Positions 36,560-45,380 of a stretch of DNA of 64,000 nucleotides are shown here, one piece after another. Below the pieces are notes generated by a model that was not told the DNA's origin, ran no database searches, and saw only the letters and a list, made by a program, of their open reading frames with translations. Origin of the DNA: Pengzhenrongella frigida. Its GTDB lineage: Bacteria > Actinomycetota > Actinomycetes > Actinomycetales > Cellulomonadaceae. The first letter of the stretch is position 1. The number at the start of each line of letters is the position of its first letter. Both the position numbers and the translations under genes were made by a program. Location: positions 62,001-126,000 of the forward strand of contig NZ_SDWW01000005.1 of assembly GCF_004168625.1 (NCBI RefSeq). The letters are read 5' to 3'.

Positions 36560-37704
36560 CCGCTGCGTCGACGACATCCCTGGGTTCGGTGCTGCTCGCC
36601 GGGGGCGGGACCGCAGGTCACGTCAACCCGCTGCTCGCGGTCGCTGAAGAGCTGCAGCGCCGGGACGGCACCACCCGCCTGACCGTGCTCGGCACCGCGA
36701 CCGGGCTCGAGGCCGAGCTGGTCCCGGCCCGAGGCCTGCCGCTGGCGCTGGTCCCGCGGGTGCCGCTGCCGCGACGCCCGACGCTCGACTGGTTCCGCCT
36801 GCCCGGTCGCCTGCGGGCCGCGGTGCGCGCAGCCGGTACCGCGATCGACGACTGCGGTGCGCAGGTCGTCGTCGGGTTCGGCGGCTATGTCTCGACCCCC
36901 GCCTACCTCGCGGCCCGGCGCCGCGGGATCCCCGTCGTCGTGCACGAGGCCAACGCCCGCCCCGGCCTGGCCAACCGGCTCGGTGCCCGCTGGGCCGCGC
37001 AGGTCGGGGTGACCTTTCCGGACACCCACCTCCCGCACGCCCAGGTCGTCGGCATGCCGCTGCGCGCCGCGGTGGCCGATCTGGTCGGCCGGCTCACGGA
37101 CGATCTCGCGACGACCCGCACGCAGGCGCTGGACACCCTCGGGCTCGCCCCGGGTCGGCCGGTCGTGCTCGTCACGGGCGGCAGCCTCGGCGCCGCCCAC
37201 CTCAACGCCACCGTCGCGGCGGTGGGTGGCGAGCTCATCGCGGCCGGCGTCCAGGTGCTGCACCTGACCGGCGCGGGCAAGGGGCAGGCGGTGCGCGACG
37301 TCGTCGCACGCGTGCCCGCGGAGCTCCGGGAGCACTACCACGTGCGCGAGTACCTGGCCGAGATGGAGCACGCCTACGCCGTCGCCGAGGTGGTCGTGTG
37401 CCGGTCCGGCGCGGCGACCGTGAGCGAGCTCGCGGCGCTGGGCCTGCCCGCCGTGTACGTCCCGCTCCCGATCGGCAACGGTGAGCAGCGCCTCAACGCC
37501 GGACCCGTCGTGGCCGCCGGTGGCGGTCTGCTCGTGGACGACGCCGACCTCACGCCCACCTGGCTGCGCACGCACCTGCTCCCGCTCGTCCAGGACGCGG
37601 GCGCCCTCACGGCCATGGGCCGCGCCGCGGCGTCGGTCGGGGTGCGCGACGGAGCCGCCCGGGTCGCCGACCTGGTCGAGCGCGCCGCGGGGGTGGCGCG
37701 ATGA
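36556..37704 (+). CDS. murG: Lipid II-forming GlcNAc transferase MurG
   Basis: A 382-residue membrane-associated GT-B glycosyltransferase that converts lipid I to lipid II. The N-terminal glycine-rich loop GGGTAGHVNPLLAVAEEL, VVVGFGGYVSTPAYLAA, HEANARPGLANRLGA, the UDP-binding VTGGSLGA and RSGAATVSELAALGLPAVYVPLP are all present. ATGA overlaps couple it to ftsW and murC. Length is slightly above the 355 residues of E. coli MurG, with a longer segment around residues 170-195. Confidence 0.96.
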   Translation: MTAASTTSLGSVLLAGGGTAGHVNPLLAVAEELQRRDGTTRLTVLGTATGLEAELVPARGLPLALVPRVPLPRRPTLDWFRLPGRLRAAVRAAGTAIDDCGAQVVVGFGGYVSTPAYLAARRRGIPVVVHEANARPGLANRLGARWAAQVGVTFPDTHLPHAQVVGMPLRAAVADLVGRLTDDLATTRTQALDTLGLAPGRPVVLVTGGSLGAAHLNATVAAVGGELIAAGVQVLHLTGAGKGQAVRDVVARVPAELREHYHVREYLAEMEHAYAVAEVVVCRSGAATVSELAALGLPAVYVPLPIGNGEQRLNAGPVVAAGGGLLVDDADLTPTWLRTHLLPLVQDAGALTAMGRAAASVGVRDGAARVADLVERAAGVAR

Positions 37705-39209
37705 ACGTGCCGCTGACCGATTTCGGGCGGACCCATCTCATCGGCGTCGGCGGCGCCGGGATGTCGGCGATCGCGGCGCTGCTGGTCGCCCGCGGGCTCG
37801 ACGTGACCGGGTCGGACGCCCGGGAGGGCGCTGCGCTGGCCGGCCTGCGCGCCGCCGGCGTGACGGTCTGGGTCGGCCATGACGCCGCGCACGTCGACGG
37901 CGCAAGCACGGTCGTCGTGTCGACGGCGGTGCGCGAGTCCAACCCCGAGCTCACCGCGGCCCGCGCCCGCGGCCTGCGCGTCCTGCACCGCTCGCAGGCC
38001 CTCGCCGCGCTGATGGCAGGTCGCCGATCGATCGCCGTGGCCGGTGCGCACGGCAAGACGACCACCTCCGCGATGACCGCGGTCGCGCTGGCCGCGGCCG
38101 GGCTCGACCCGTCGTTCGCGATCGGCGGCACGGTCCTGTACGAGCTGCCCGCGGGGGCGTCCGCGACCGGCAACGCCGCGCCGGCCGGACCGCTCGGCGG
38201 CGCCCACGACGGGCGTGGCGAGGTGTTCGTGGCCGAGGCCGACGAGTCGGACGGCTCGTTCCTCGCCTACGCCCCCACGATCGCGGTCGTGACGAACGTC
38301 GAGCCCGACCACCTGGACCACTACGGCACCCGGGCGGCCTTCGAGCGGGCGTTCGAGGAGTTCGCCGCCAGGATCGTCGACGGCGGCTGCCTGGTCGCCT
38401 GCGCGGACGATGCCGGCGCGGGCCGGCTCGTCGGTGCCGCCCGCGCCCCGCTCGCGGCGCGCGGTGCTCAGGTGCTCACCTACGGCGAGGACCCCGGCGC
38501 CGACGTCGTCGTCAGTGACTACCGGTCCACGGCCGGCGCGGGGTCCACGTGCGTGCTGCGCACGGCCCACCCGCTCCTGCGGGGCCCGGGCTCGGGTCTC
38601 GGCGCCGACGTCGTGCTCGAGGTGCGGCTGACGCTCGCCGTGCCCGGCCGGCACAACGCGCTCGACGCCGCCGCCGCCTGGACCGCCGTCCGGCTCGTCG
38701 GGGTCGATCCCGACGCCGCGGCCGCCGGGCTCGCGGCCTTCCGGGGGACCGGACGACGGTTCGAGGACCGGGGCAGCGCGGCCGGGGTCCGCGTCGTCGA
38801 CGACTACGCCCACCACCCCACCGAGGTGGCCGCCCTGCTCGCCGCGGCGCGCCCGGTGGCCGCCGGTGGCCGGGTGCTCGCTCTGTTCCAGCCCCACCTC
38901 TACTCCCGCACGCGTGCGTTCGCGGCCGAGTTCGCCGCGGCCCTCGACCTGGCCGACGTCGTCGTGCTCACCGACATCTACGGCGCGCGCGAGGACCCGG
39001 ACCCCGCGGTCACCAGCGCGCTGATCACGGCGCAGGTCCCGACCCGGGGCAAGGCCACGTTCGTCCCCGACCGGATCGCCGCCGCGCGGACGATCGCCGA
39101 GCGGGCCCGACCGGGCGACCTGATCCTCACCGTCGGGGCCGGCGACGTGACCGAGCTCGCTCAGGTGGTGCTCGACACGCTGACCGCCGCGGAAGGCTCG
39201 ACGCGGTGA
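37701..39209 (+). CDS. murC: UDP-MurNAc:L-alanine ligase MurC
   Basis: A 502-residue Mur ligase for the first peptide step. Motifs: THLIGVGGAGMSAIAALL (nucleotide-binding fold, about residues 10-27), VAGAHGKTTTSAMTAV (ATP loop), EADESDGSFL, TNVEPDHLDHYG, and DDYAHHPTEVAALL in the C-terminal domain. A Gly/Ala-rich insertion around residues 150-170 (ASATGNAAPAGPLGGAHDG) is not in E. coli MurC. Overlaps with murG (ATGA) and ftsQ (GTGA) keep the operon coupled. Confidence 0.96.
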   Translation: MNVPLTDFGRTHLIGVGGAGMSAIAALLVARGLDVTGSDAREGAALAGLRAAGVTVWVGHDAAHVDGASTVVVSTAVRESNPELTAARARGLRVLHRSQALAALMAGRRSIAVAGAHGKTTTSAMTAVALAAAGLDPSFAIGGTVLYELPAGASATGNAAPAGPLGGAHDGRGEVFVAEADESDGSFLAYAPTIAVVTNVEPDHLDHYGTRAAFERAFEEFAARIVDGGCLVACADDAGAGRLVGAARAPLAARGAQVLTYGEDPGADVVVSDYRSTAGAGSTCVLRTAHPLLRGPGSGLGADVVLEVRLTLAVPGRHNALDAAAAWTAVRLVGVDPDAAAAGLAAFRGTGRRFEDRGSAAGVRVVDDYAHHPTEVAALLAAARPVAAGGRVLALFQPHLYSRTRAFAAEFAAALDLADVVVLTDIYGAREDPDPAVTSALITAQVPTRGKATFVPDRIAAARTIAERARPGDLILTVGAGDVTELAQVVLDTLTAAEGSTR

Positions 39210-40288
39210 CGCCGAGCCGCCCGGGACGGCCGGTGCCGGTTCGCCGGAAGCCCACGACGCCCGGGACGCCCAAACCCGCGGCGAGGAAGCCCGCAGCACC
39301 GAGACCCGCAGCACCGAGACCAGCAGCGGGGAAGCCCGCAGCGGGGAAGCCCGCAGCGCCGAAACCCGCAGCGCCGAAACCCGCAGTGCCGAAACCCGCA
39401 GCGCCGAAGCCCGCTGCATCCACGCCTCCCGCGCCCGGTGCTCGGCTGCCGACCAGCAACGTGACCACCTACACCGCGGGCCGGCGGGCCCTCGGGGTGC
39501 TGGTGCGACCGTCGGTGGTCTCGACCGGGTCCGCGGTCCGGTTCGCCGAACGGCTCGCTGCCCGGCGGCGGCTGGTCCGCAAGAAGGCCATCCTCGCCGG
39601 CGCGGCGGTCGTGGCCGCGCTGGGTACCGCCTGGTTGGTGCTGCTCTCACCGGTGTTCGCGCTCGACCCGGGCCAGGTCACCATCACCGGTGCCGGGACC
39701 GTGGTCGCGATCGACGACGTCAGCACCGTCGTGGACCGGGTCGCCGGCATCCCGCTGCCGCGGCTGGACGCGATCGGGCTGCGCGACCGCGTGCTGGACG
39801 TCCCCGGGGTCCGTGAGGCGAAGGTCACCCGGTCCTGGCCGCGCGGGCTGGCGATCGCGCTCGTGTCGCGGGAGCCGGTCGCCGCGGTGCCGCAACCGGT
39901 CGCGGCGACCGGCCCCGGGTCGGGCGACCCGGCCGGCTTCACCCTGCTCGACACCGAGGGCTACCAGGTCGGTTGGGCAGCCGCCGCACCCGAGGGGCTT
40001 CCGGTCGTCTCCGTGCCGATCGACGGTGAGAACGAGCGCACGCTCGCGGCGGTGCTGACCGTGCTCAACGCGCTGCCCGCGCCGCTGCGCGCCGAGGTCG
40101 CCACCGTCCAGGCGGCGAGCCAGGACACGGTCCAGATGGGGCTGCGCGACGGTGCCACGGTGACGTGGGGGAGTGCCAGCCAGGCCTCGCTCAAGGTGGC
40201 CGTGCTGCAGGCCCTGCGGGCCGCCCCCGCGACGGCCGGTGCGAGCGCGTTCGACGTCTCGGCACCGACCCTGCCGATCACCCGTTGA
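39206..40288 (+). CDS. ftsQ: Cell division protein FtsQ with repeat-rich N-terminus
   Basis: A 360-residue bitopic divisome protein. The cytoplasmic first 130 residues include ten 5-residue Lys/Pro/Ala units (KPAAP-like, about residues 23-72), then a basic stretch (RLAARRRLVRKK), a membrane helix (about residues 133-155, AILAGAAVVAALGTAWLVLL), and an extracytoplasmic POTRA domain (FALDPGQVTITGAGTVV) with the beta domain LPRLDAIGLRDRVLDVPGVREAKVTRSWP. The GTG overlaps the murC stop. The Lys-rich tail may bind DNA, membranes or division partners; that is speculation. No ftsA follows, as is normal in actinobacteria. Confidence 0.94.
   Translation: MTPSRPGRPVPVRRKPTTPGTPKPAARKPAAPRPAAPRPAAGKPAAGKPAAPKPAAPKPAVPKPAAPKPAASTPPAPGARLPTSNVTTYTAGRRALGVLVRPSVVSTGSAVRFAERLAARRRLVRKKAILAGAAVVAALGTAWLVLLSPVFALDPGQVTITGAGTVVAIDDVSTVVDRVAGIPLPRLDAIGLRDRVLDVPGVREAKVTRSWPRGLAIALVSREPVAAVPQPVAATGPGSGDPAGFTLLDTEGYQVGWAAAAPEGLPVVSVPIDGENERTLAAVLTVLNALPAPLRAEVATVQAASQDTVQMGLRDGATVTWGSASQASLKVAVLQALRAAPATAGASAFDVSAPTLPITR
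39272..39421 (+). repeat. In-frame 15-bp tandem repeat in ftsQ
   Basis: Ten 15-base units with variants of AAGCCCGCAGCGCCG encode KPAAP-type pentapeptides. The number of units is a natural candidate for length variation between strains. Confidence 0.9.
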
Positions 40289-40397
40289 CGCGCCGAAGCA
40301 CCCCCGAATGGCGTGCCGCCACAAGATGTGACCGACACGCGCGGCGCGGTCGTTGATAGTGGGCCGCTGCGCCCTTAGCGTCACGCTCCAGAACTAC

Positions 40398-40435
40398 TTG
40401 ACATAACTCTAACCTTCTACCTCAAGGTGAAGGTT
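40398..40435 (+). promoter_or_regulatory. ftsZ promoter region with MerR-like dyad
   Basis: TTGACA (40398-40403) is a perfect -35. The dyad AACCTTC-T-ACCT (40411-40422) and AGGTGAAGGTT (40425-40435) has 11-base arms with one bulged T and a 2-base centre. MerR-family activators bind such dyads between -35 and -10; a MerR-type regulator of ftsZ (FtsR) is known in Corynebacterium. I see no convincing -10 at the usual distance. Confidence 0.6.
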
Positions 40436-40479
40436 GTCACTCGCAGCAGGACGACGTACGCAGAACGAGAGGGAATGAC

Positions 40480-41727
40480 GTGGCAGCTCCGCAGAACTAC
40501 CTGGCGGTCATCAAGGTGGTCGGTATCGGGGGCGGTGGCGTCAACGCCGTCAACCGGATGATCGAGGTCGGGCTCAAGGGTGTCGAGTTCATCGCGATCA
40601 ACACCGACGCGCAGGCCCTCCTCATGTCCGACGCCGACGTCAAGCTCGACGTGGGCCGCGAGCTCACGCGGGGCCTGGGCGCCGGTGCGGACCCGGAGGT
40701 CGGCAAGAAGGCCGCCGAGGACCACGCCGAGGAGATCGAGGACGTCCTGCGGGGCGCCGACATGGTCTTCGTGACCGCCGGCGAGGGTGGTGGCACCGGG
40801 ACCGGTGGCGCCCCCGTGGTGGCCCGGATCGCCCGCGCCCTCGGTGCGCTGACGATCGGTGTCGTCACGCGCCCGTTCACCTTCGAGGGTCGCCGTCGCT
40901 CGGTCCAGGCGGACACCGGCATCGACGGTCTGCGGGCCGAGGTCGACACGCTCATCGTCATCCCGAACGACCGGCTGCTGTCCATCTCGGACCGCTCGGT
41001 CTCCGTGCTCGACGCGTTCCACTCGGCCGACCAGGTGCTGCTCTCGGGCGTGCAGGGCATCACCGACCTGATCACCACCCCCGGTCTGATCAACCTCGAC
41101 TTCGCGGACGTGAAGTCGGTCATGCAGGGCGCCGGGAGCGCCCTGATGGGGATCGGTTCGGCGCGCGGGGACGACCGGGCCGTGCAGGCCGCCGAGCTGG
41201 CGATCTCGTCGCCGCTGCTCGAGGCGAGCATCGACGGTGCGCACGGCGTGCTGCTCAGCATCCAGGGCGGCAGCGACCTCGGCCTGTTCGAGATCAACGA
41301 AGCCGCCCGTCTGGTCCAGGAGGCCGCCCACCCGGAGGCGAACATCATCTTCGGTGCCGTCATCGACGACGCCCTCGGTGACGAGGTGCGGGTGACGGTC
41401 ATCGCCGCCGGCTTCGACAGCGGCTCGCCGCACCAGCGTCGCGACGCGCGCGCGCTCGGCCAGGTCTCCGGCTCGAGCCGGCCGACGTCGGCTGTCGCGT
41501 CCGAGGACGTCCCGACCGTGGCGCAGCACCGCGCCGCGCACCCGGCCCCGACGACCAACGGCGTGCCGAGCCAGTCGCCCGCACCGTCGGCGCCCGTTCC
41601 CGCGTTCCTCGCGTCCACCCCGGACGGCGGCCGGTCGGCCGAGGCGCTCGAGGTGCCGAAGATCTTCGGCGAGGACGCGGTCCGTCGCGCCGACGACGAG
41701 CTCGACATCCCGGACTTCCTCAAGTAG
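40480..41727 (+). CDS. ftsZ: Cell division GTPase FtsZ
   Basis: A 415-residue tubulin homologue that forms the Z-ring. The GTP-binding [13 protein letters not shown] signature is at about residues 103-115; the N-terminal [15 protein letters not shown] and T7-loop [11 protein letters not shown] are present. A 75-residue linker rich in A, P, S and T leads to the C-terminal peptide [11 protein letters not shown], which binds SepF in actinobacteria. The GTG has ribosome site GAGAGGGA 5-6 bases upstream. It has its own promoter with a dyad, separate from ftsQ by 191 bases, and starts the ftsZ-pgeF-sepF-yggT unit. Confidence 0.98.
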   Translation: MAAPQNYLAVIKVVGIGGGGVNAVNRMIEVGLKGVEFIAINTDAQALLMSDADVKLDVGRELTRGLGAGADPEVGKKAAEDHAEEIEDVLRGADMVFVTAGEGGGTGTGGAPVVARIARALGALTIGVVTRPFTFEGRRRSVQADTGIDGLRAEVDTLIVIPNDRLLSISDRSVSVLDAFHSADQVLLSGVQGITDLITTPGLINLDFADVKSVMQGAGSALMGIGSARGDDRAVQAAELAISSPLLEASIDGAHGVLLSIQGGSDLGLFEINEAARLVQEAAHPEANIIFGAVIDDALGDEVRVTVIAAGFDSGSPHQRRDARALGQVSGSSRPTSAVASEDVPTVAQHRAAHPAPTTNGVPSQSPAPSAPVPAFLASTPDGGRSAEALEVPKIFGEDAVRRADDELDIPDFLK

Positions 41728-41741
41728 TCCGGGACCCGTTC

Positions 41742-42551
41742 GTGCCGGTCCACCCGGCGGACCCGGAGCGTGCGGCGCTCCCCCTGGTCGAGGTCGACCT
41801 CGGGGAGGGCGTGCGCGCCGGGTTCACGATGCGCGACGGCGGCGTCAGCGTGGGCACCTACGCGTCGCTCAACCTCGGCCTGCACGTGGCCGACGACCCC
41901 GCGCACGTGGTGGTCAACCGTCGGCTCCTCGAGGAGTGGGCCGGCGGCACGGTGGCGTTCGCCACCCAGCGCCACGGGGTGGAGGTGGCCGTCGTCGACC
42001 CGGTGGTCGGCACGGATCCCGCCCCGACCTCGGTGGGGGAGTTCGACGCCCTGGTCTCGGCCACGGGGGCGGGGGTCGCCATCCTCGTCGCCGACTGCGT
42101 GCCGGTGCTGATCGCCGATCCGGTGGCGGGCGTGGTCGGGGCGGTGCACGCCGGGCGGGCCGGCCTGGCTGCCGGCGTCGTCCAGGAGGCCGTCGCCGCC
42201 ATGGTGAGGCTCGGCGCCCGGCCCGACCGGATGCGGGCGGCGATCGGACCGTCGGTCTGCGGCGAGTGCTACGAGGTCCCCGCCGAGCTGCGGGCCGAGG
42301 TGAGCGCCGTCGTGCCCGCAGCCTGGGCGCGGACGTCGTGGGGCACGCCGTCGCTCGACCTGCCGGCTGGGGTCGCCGCGACGTTGGCGGTGGCGGGCGT
42401 CAGGTCCGTCGAGCGAGTCGCGATCTGTACCCTGACGGACGAGCGGTTCTACTCCCACCGCGCTCAGCGTGACGGCGGTGCGACGGGGCGGTTCGCCGGG
42501 GTGATCCGACGTACACCCCCGGATCCCGGGCGTGTCGGCGGCGATCGATGA
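41742..42551 (+). CDS. pgeF: Purine nucleoside phosphorylase/laccase-domain protein PgeF (YfiH)
   Basis: A 269-residue protein of the YfiH/DUF152 family, a zinc- or copper-binding enzyme now linked to purine nucleoside breakdown and to removal of mis-made peptidoglycan precursors (PgeF edits UDP-MurNAc-L-Ser). Conserved: TMRDGGVSVGTYASLNLGLHVADD, the metal histidine in TQRHG, DCVPVLIADP, VHAGRAGLAAGVV and GPSVCGECYEVP with the metal cysteine. It lies 14 bases after ftsZ. Position in the dcw cluster fits the precursor-editing role. Confidence 0.92.
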   Translation: MPVHPADPERAALPLVEVDLGEGVRAGFTMRDGGVSVGTYASLNLGLHVADDPAHVVVNRRLLEEWAGGTVAFATQRHGVEVAVVDPVVGTDPAPTSVGEFDALVSATGAGVAILVADCVPVLIADPVAGVVGAVHAGRAGLAAGVVQEAVAAMVRLGARPDRMRAAIGPSVCGECYEVPAELRAEVSAVVPAAWARTSWGTPSLDLPAGVAATLAVAGVRSVERVAICTLTDERFYSHRAQRDGGATGRFAGVIRRTPPDPGRVGGDR

Positions 42552-42607
42552 TCCGCCCTTGCTAGCGTGAACGCGCAGGATGATGAGTGCACGAGAGGAA
42601 AAGGGCG

Positions 42608-43081
42608 ATGGCCGGAGCGCTACGCAAGACAATGCTGTACCTCGGTCTCGCTGACGAACGCGGAGACCAGGCGATCGATGACATCGAGGAGTACGAGGAG
42701 CTGGAGACGACCGTGCCGCACGAGTACGAGGCTCAGGTGACGCCGATCAGGTCGGCCGTCCCACGCTCCGCTGTTGCGGTCGCGCCGGCCGGTGAGCTGC
42801 GACGGATCACGACCGTGCATCCGCGCTCCTACAACGACGCCCGCAAGATCGGTGAGGCGTTCCGTGACGGGACCCCCGTCATCATCAACCTCTCCGACAT
42901 GGACGACTCCGACGCCAAGCGGCTCGTCGACTTCTCCGCCGGTCTGATCTTCGGGCTGCACGGGGCGATCGAGCGGGTCACCAGCAAGGTCTTCCTGCTC
43001 TCGCCGGCCCACGTCGAGGTGACGGCAGAAGAACAGGCGGTCCCGGGCGAGGTCCGGGCCGGGTTCTACAACCAGAGCTGA
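42608..43081 (+). CDS. sepF: Cell division protein SepF
   Basis: A 157-residue FtsZ-membrane anchor. The N-terminal amphipathic segment ([14 protein letters not shown]) can bind membrane, an acidic linker follows ([10 protein letters not shown]), and the conserved SepF core spans about residues 63-145 ([59 protein letters not shown]). In organisms without FtsA it links FtsZ filaments to the membrane. The ATG at 42608 gives the standard MAGAL start; an ATG 7 codons earlier is in the ribosome-site region. Confidence 0.96.
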   Translation: MAGALRKTMLYLGLADERGDQAIDDIEEYEELETTVPHEYEAQVTPIRSAVPRSAVAVAPAGELRRITTVHPRSYNDARKIGEAFRDGTPVIINLSDMDDSDAKRLVDFSAGLIFGLHGAIERVTSKVFLLSPAHVEVTAEEQAVPGEVRAGFYNQS

Positions 43082-43084
43082 CTA

Positions 43085-43369
43085 GTGCGCATCTTCGCCG
43101 ACCTCGCCTATCTGGTTGTTCTGGTCTTCTTCCTGCTGCTCCTGGTCCGCCTCGTGCTCGACTGGGTCCAGGTGCTCGCGCGAGATTGGCGTCCGCGCGG
43201 GATCGCCGTCATCATTGCCGAGGCGACCTATACGGTGACCGACCCGCCGTTGCGCGCGCTGCGTCGATTGATACCCCCGCTGACCCTCGGGTCGGTTCGA
43301 CTGGACCTGGGATTCCTGGTTCTCATGCTGGCCTGCTCGATCTTGCTCAATGTCCTCGCGCGCGTCTGA
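43085..43369 (+). CDS. yggT: YggT family membrane protein
   Basis: A 94-residue membrane protein with two helices (about residues 4-25, ADLAYLVVLVFFLLLLVRLVL, and 72-93), separated by the YggT-typical cytoplasmic loop AEATYTVTDPPLRALRRLIPPLTLG. Its role is not well defined; homologues sit beside sepF and divIVA in gram-positives and are linked to division or osmotic homeostasis. It starts 3 bases after the sepF stop and is the last gene before a strong hairpin. Confidence 0.92.
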   Translation: MRIFADLAYLVVLVFFLLLLVRLVLDWVQVLARDWRPRGIAVIIAEATYTVTDPPLRALRRLIPPLTLGSVRLDLGFLVLMLACSILLNVLARV

Positions 43370-43400
43370 GGCCAACGCCCTACTCAAACTCCGCTAACGT

Positions 43401-43440
43401 GAGCGCTGGTGGTCGGTGGGCTACCGACTGACCAGCGCTC
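43401..43440 (+). terminator. Long hairpin between yggT and divIVA
   Basis: Arms GAGCGCTGGT (43401-43410) and ACCAGCGCTC (43431-43440) continue inward with GTCGGT and ACCGAC to a 5-base loop. It may end the yggT transcript. It also starts right after a possible -10 (TAACGT, 43395-43400), so it could instead be a structured divIVA leader. Confidence 0.55.
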
Positions 43441-43473
43441 AACTGAGCGGCACGATATGCAGAGGTGACACCG

Positions 43474-44136
43474 ATGGCAATGCTGACCGCAGACGACGTC
43501 CTGAACAAGAAGTTTCAGGCGACAAAGTTCCGCGAGGGCTACGACCAGGACGAAGTCGACGACTTTCTCGACGACGTCGTGAACACGCTTCGCGCGGTTC
43601 AGGGCGAGAACGACGAGCTGAAGGCCAAGCTCGCCGCCGCCGAGTCGCGGATCGCCGAGCTGAGCCGTGCCGGCGCGAAGGGTGCGCCCGTCCTGGCCAA
43701 GCCCGTCGAGGACGCTCCGGCGCCCGTCGTGGCCGCTCCGGCGCCCGTCGTGGCTGCCGCTGTCGCACCGCCCGTCGCCGTCACCGCCCGTGCGAGCGAG
43801 CCGGAGTCCGCCACCGGCATGCTCGCCCTGGCGCAGAAGCTGCACGACGACTACGTGCGCAGCGGCCAGGAAGAGGGCGACCGGATCATCACGGAAGCCA
43901 AGACCCAGGGCAGCCGGATCGTGCGTGAGGCCGAGCAGACGTCCCACCAGACGCTGACGCAGCTCGAGAAGGAGCGCAGTCTCCTCGAACGCAAGATCGA
44001 CGAGCTACGGGTCTTCGAGCGCGACTACCGCACGCGCCTGAAGAGCTACCTCGAGAACCTGCTCGGCGACCTCGACAACCGGGGCAGCGCGTTGCCGCCC
44101 CAGGGCGGGCAGAACGCCGGCGCCGGGAGCCTCTAG
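43474..44136 (+). CDS. divIVA: DivIVA/Wag31 polar growth protein
   Basis: A 220-residue coiled-coil protein that marks curved membrane and directs polar growth in actinobacteria. The N-terminal membrane-binding domain (MLTADDVLNKKFQATKFREGYDQDEVDDFLDDVV) is followed by a first coiled coil, an Ala/Pro/Val linker (about residues 75-105, with repeated APAPVVAA), and a second long coiled coil (LALAQKLHDDYVRSGQEEG to LKSYLENLLGDL). The ATG at 43474 has GCAGAGGTGA upstream; two other in-frame starts within 9 bases are possible. It ends with the terminator at 44166-44199. Confidence 0.95.
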   Translation: MAMLTADDVLNKKFQATKFREGYDQDEVDDFLDDVVNTLRAVQGENDELKAKLAAAESRIAELSRAGAKGAPVLAKPVEDAPAPVVAAPAPVVAAAVAPPVAVTARASEPESATGMLALAQKLHDDYVRSGQEEGDRIITEAKTQGSRIVREAEQTSHQTLTQLEKERSLLERKIDELRVFERDYRTRLKSYLENLLGDLDNRGSALPPQGGQNAGAGSL

Positions 44137-44165
44137 CCCGATCGAGTCACACAGCAGCACAACCC

Positions 44166-44227
44166 ACACACCACGTCCGGATTGTCGGGCGTGGTGTGTT
44201 GTGCGTCGGGGCGCAGCCGTCTAGTGT
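44166..44227 (+). terminator. divIVA terminator overlapping the next promoter
   Basis: Ten-base arms (44166-44175 and 44190-44199, CACACCACG and CGTGGTGTG at the core). The last two bases of the right arm begin a -35 TTGTGC (44199-44204), followed after 17 bases by -10 TAGTGT (44222-44227) for the DksA/TraR gene. Confidence 0.7.
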
Positions 44228-44254
44228 CCTGGATCACGACAAAGGGGGACGACC

Positions 44255-44713
44255 GTGGCAATCCACGAAGCCATCAGCACCGAGGCGGCCAGCGACCTGC
44301 CCGACCTCACGAAGGCCGTGCGCACGTTCCCTGTCTGGGAGGGCGAGCGGCCGTGGACCGTCCGTGAGGTGCGCGAGGTCGCGGCCGAGCTGTCGGGCGA
44401 GATCGTCCGGCTCAGCTCCGAGCTCTCGGCCGCCGACGCGGAGCTCTCCGACCTGCTGCGCAACTCCGGCGACGGTGCCGGGGACGACCAGGCCGACTCC
44501 GGCTCGAGTGCGCTCGAGCGGGAGCAGGAGCTCACGCTCGTGAACAACACCCGCGACATGCTCGTGCAGGCCAACCGGGCGCTGGCCCGGATCGCGGCCG
44601 GCACGTTCGGCACCTGCGACTCCTGCGGCAAGGCGATCGGCAAGGCCCGCGTCCAGGCGTTCCCGCGAGCGATCCTGTGCGTGGAGTGCAAGCACCGCGA
44701 AGAGCGGCGCTGA
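44255..44713 (+). CDS. DksA/TraR-type C4 zinc-finger protein
   Basis: A 152-residue protein. A long helical hairpin fills the N-terminal two-thirds (SELSAADAELSDLLRNSG, ALEREQELTLVNNTRDMLVQANRALARIAAGTFGTC), followed by a C4 zinc finger C-D-S-C-G-K and C-V-E-C-K at about residues 124-148. The layout matches DksA/TraR proteins, which enter the RNA polymerase secondary channel and tune initiation, often with ppGpp. The actinobacterial homologues are also annotated as RbpA-unrelated TraR factors; function is inferred. The GTG has AAAGGGGG upstream and a good promoter. Confidence 0.9.
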   Translation: MAIHEAISTEAASDLPDLTKAVRTFPVWEGERPWTVREVREVAAELSGEIVRLSSELSAADAELSDLLRNSGDGAGDDQADSGSSALEREQELTLVNNTRDMLVQANRALARIAAGTFGTCDSCGKAIGKARVQAFPRAILCVECKHREERR

Positions 44714-44747
44714 GACAACTGCTCCGCCCGTGGGACACTTCTCGGCG

Positions 44748-45380
44748 ATGTCCCACACCCCTGATGTGTCGCCCCTGCCCGAGCCGCTGGCCGGCCTCTC
44801 CGTCGACCCCCCCGGTGGGAGCGGATCTCCGTCGGTGGCGCCCCGACGCCGCCGGCAGCTGCTGATCCTGCTCACCGCCCTGGCGGTGGGGGTGCTGGCG
44901 GTCGACCAGGTCACCAAGATCTGGGCGGAGGGCACGCTCGTGATCGGCGAGCGGACCCCGCTCGTCGGCGATCTGCTGGGCCTGAGCCTGATCCACAACC
45001 CGGGCGCCGCGCTGTCGATCGCCACGGGCATGACCTGGGTGCTCACGCTCGTCGCGACGGCCGTCGTGGTGGTGGTCGTGCGCGCGTCGCGGCGGATCGG
45101 CTCGATGACGTGGGCGATCGCCTTCGGCCTTCTGCTCGGCGGCGCGCTGGGCAACCTGGCCGACCGGTTTCTGCGGGAGCCGGGCTTCGCCCGCGGGCAC
45201 GTCGTGGACTTCATCGCGTACGGCAACGTCTTCGTCGGGAACGTCGCGGACATCGCGATCGTCGCGGCGGCCGGGCTGATCATCGTGGCCTCGCTGCGCG
45301 GCATCGGCCTGGACGGAAGTCGTGAGACCCGGGCACAGCCCGACCAAGAACCCACTGAAGCGGAGTCCGAGCGTGGCTGA
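44748..45380 (+). CDS. lspA: Lipoprotein signal peptidase (signal peptidase II) LspA
   Basis: A 210-residue membrane aspartyl protease that removes lipoprotein signal peptides. Four hydrophobic segments; catalytic motifs [36 protein letters not shown] and NVADIAI carry the conserved N and D residues. The N-terminus ([23 protein letters not shown]) is a 35-residue cytoplasmic extension. The ATG at 44748 is chosen; a GTG at 44730 gives six more residues and cannot be excluded. The stop overlaps the next gene by 8 bases. Confidence 0.93.
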   Translation: MSHTPDVSPLPEPLAGLSVDPPGGSGSPSVAPRRRRQLLILLTALAVGVLAVDQVTKIWAEGTLVIGERTPLVGDLLGLSLIHNPGAALSIATGMTWVLTLVATAVVVVVVRASRRIGSMTWAIAFGLLLGGALGNLADRFLREPGFARGHVVDFIAYGNVFVGNVADIAIVAAAGLIIVASLRGIGLDGSRETRAQPDQEPTEAESERG

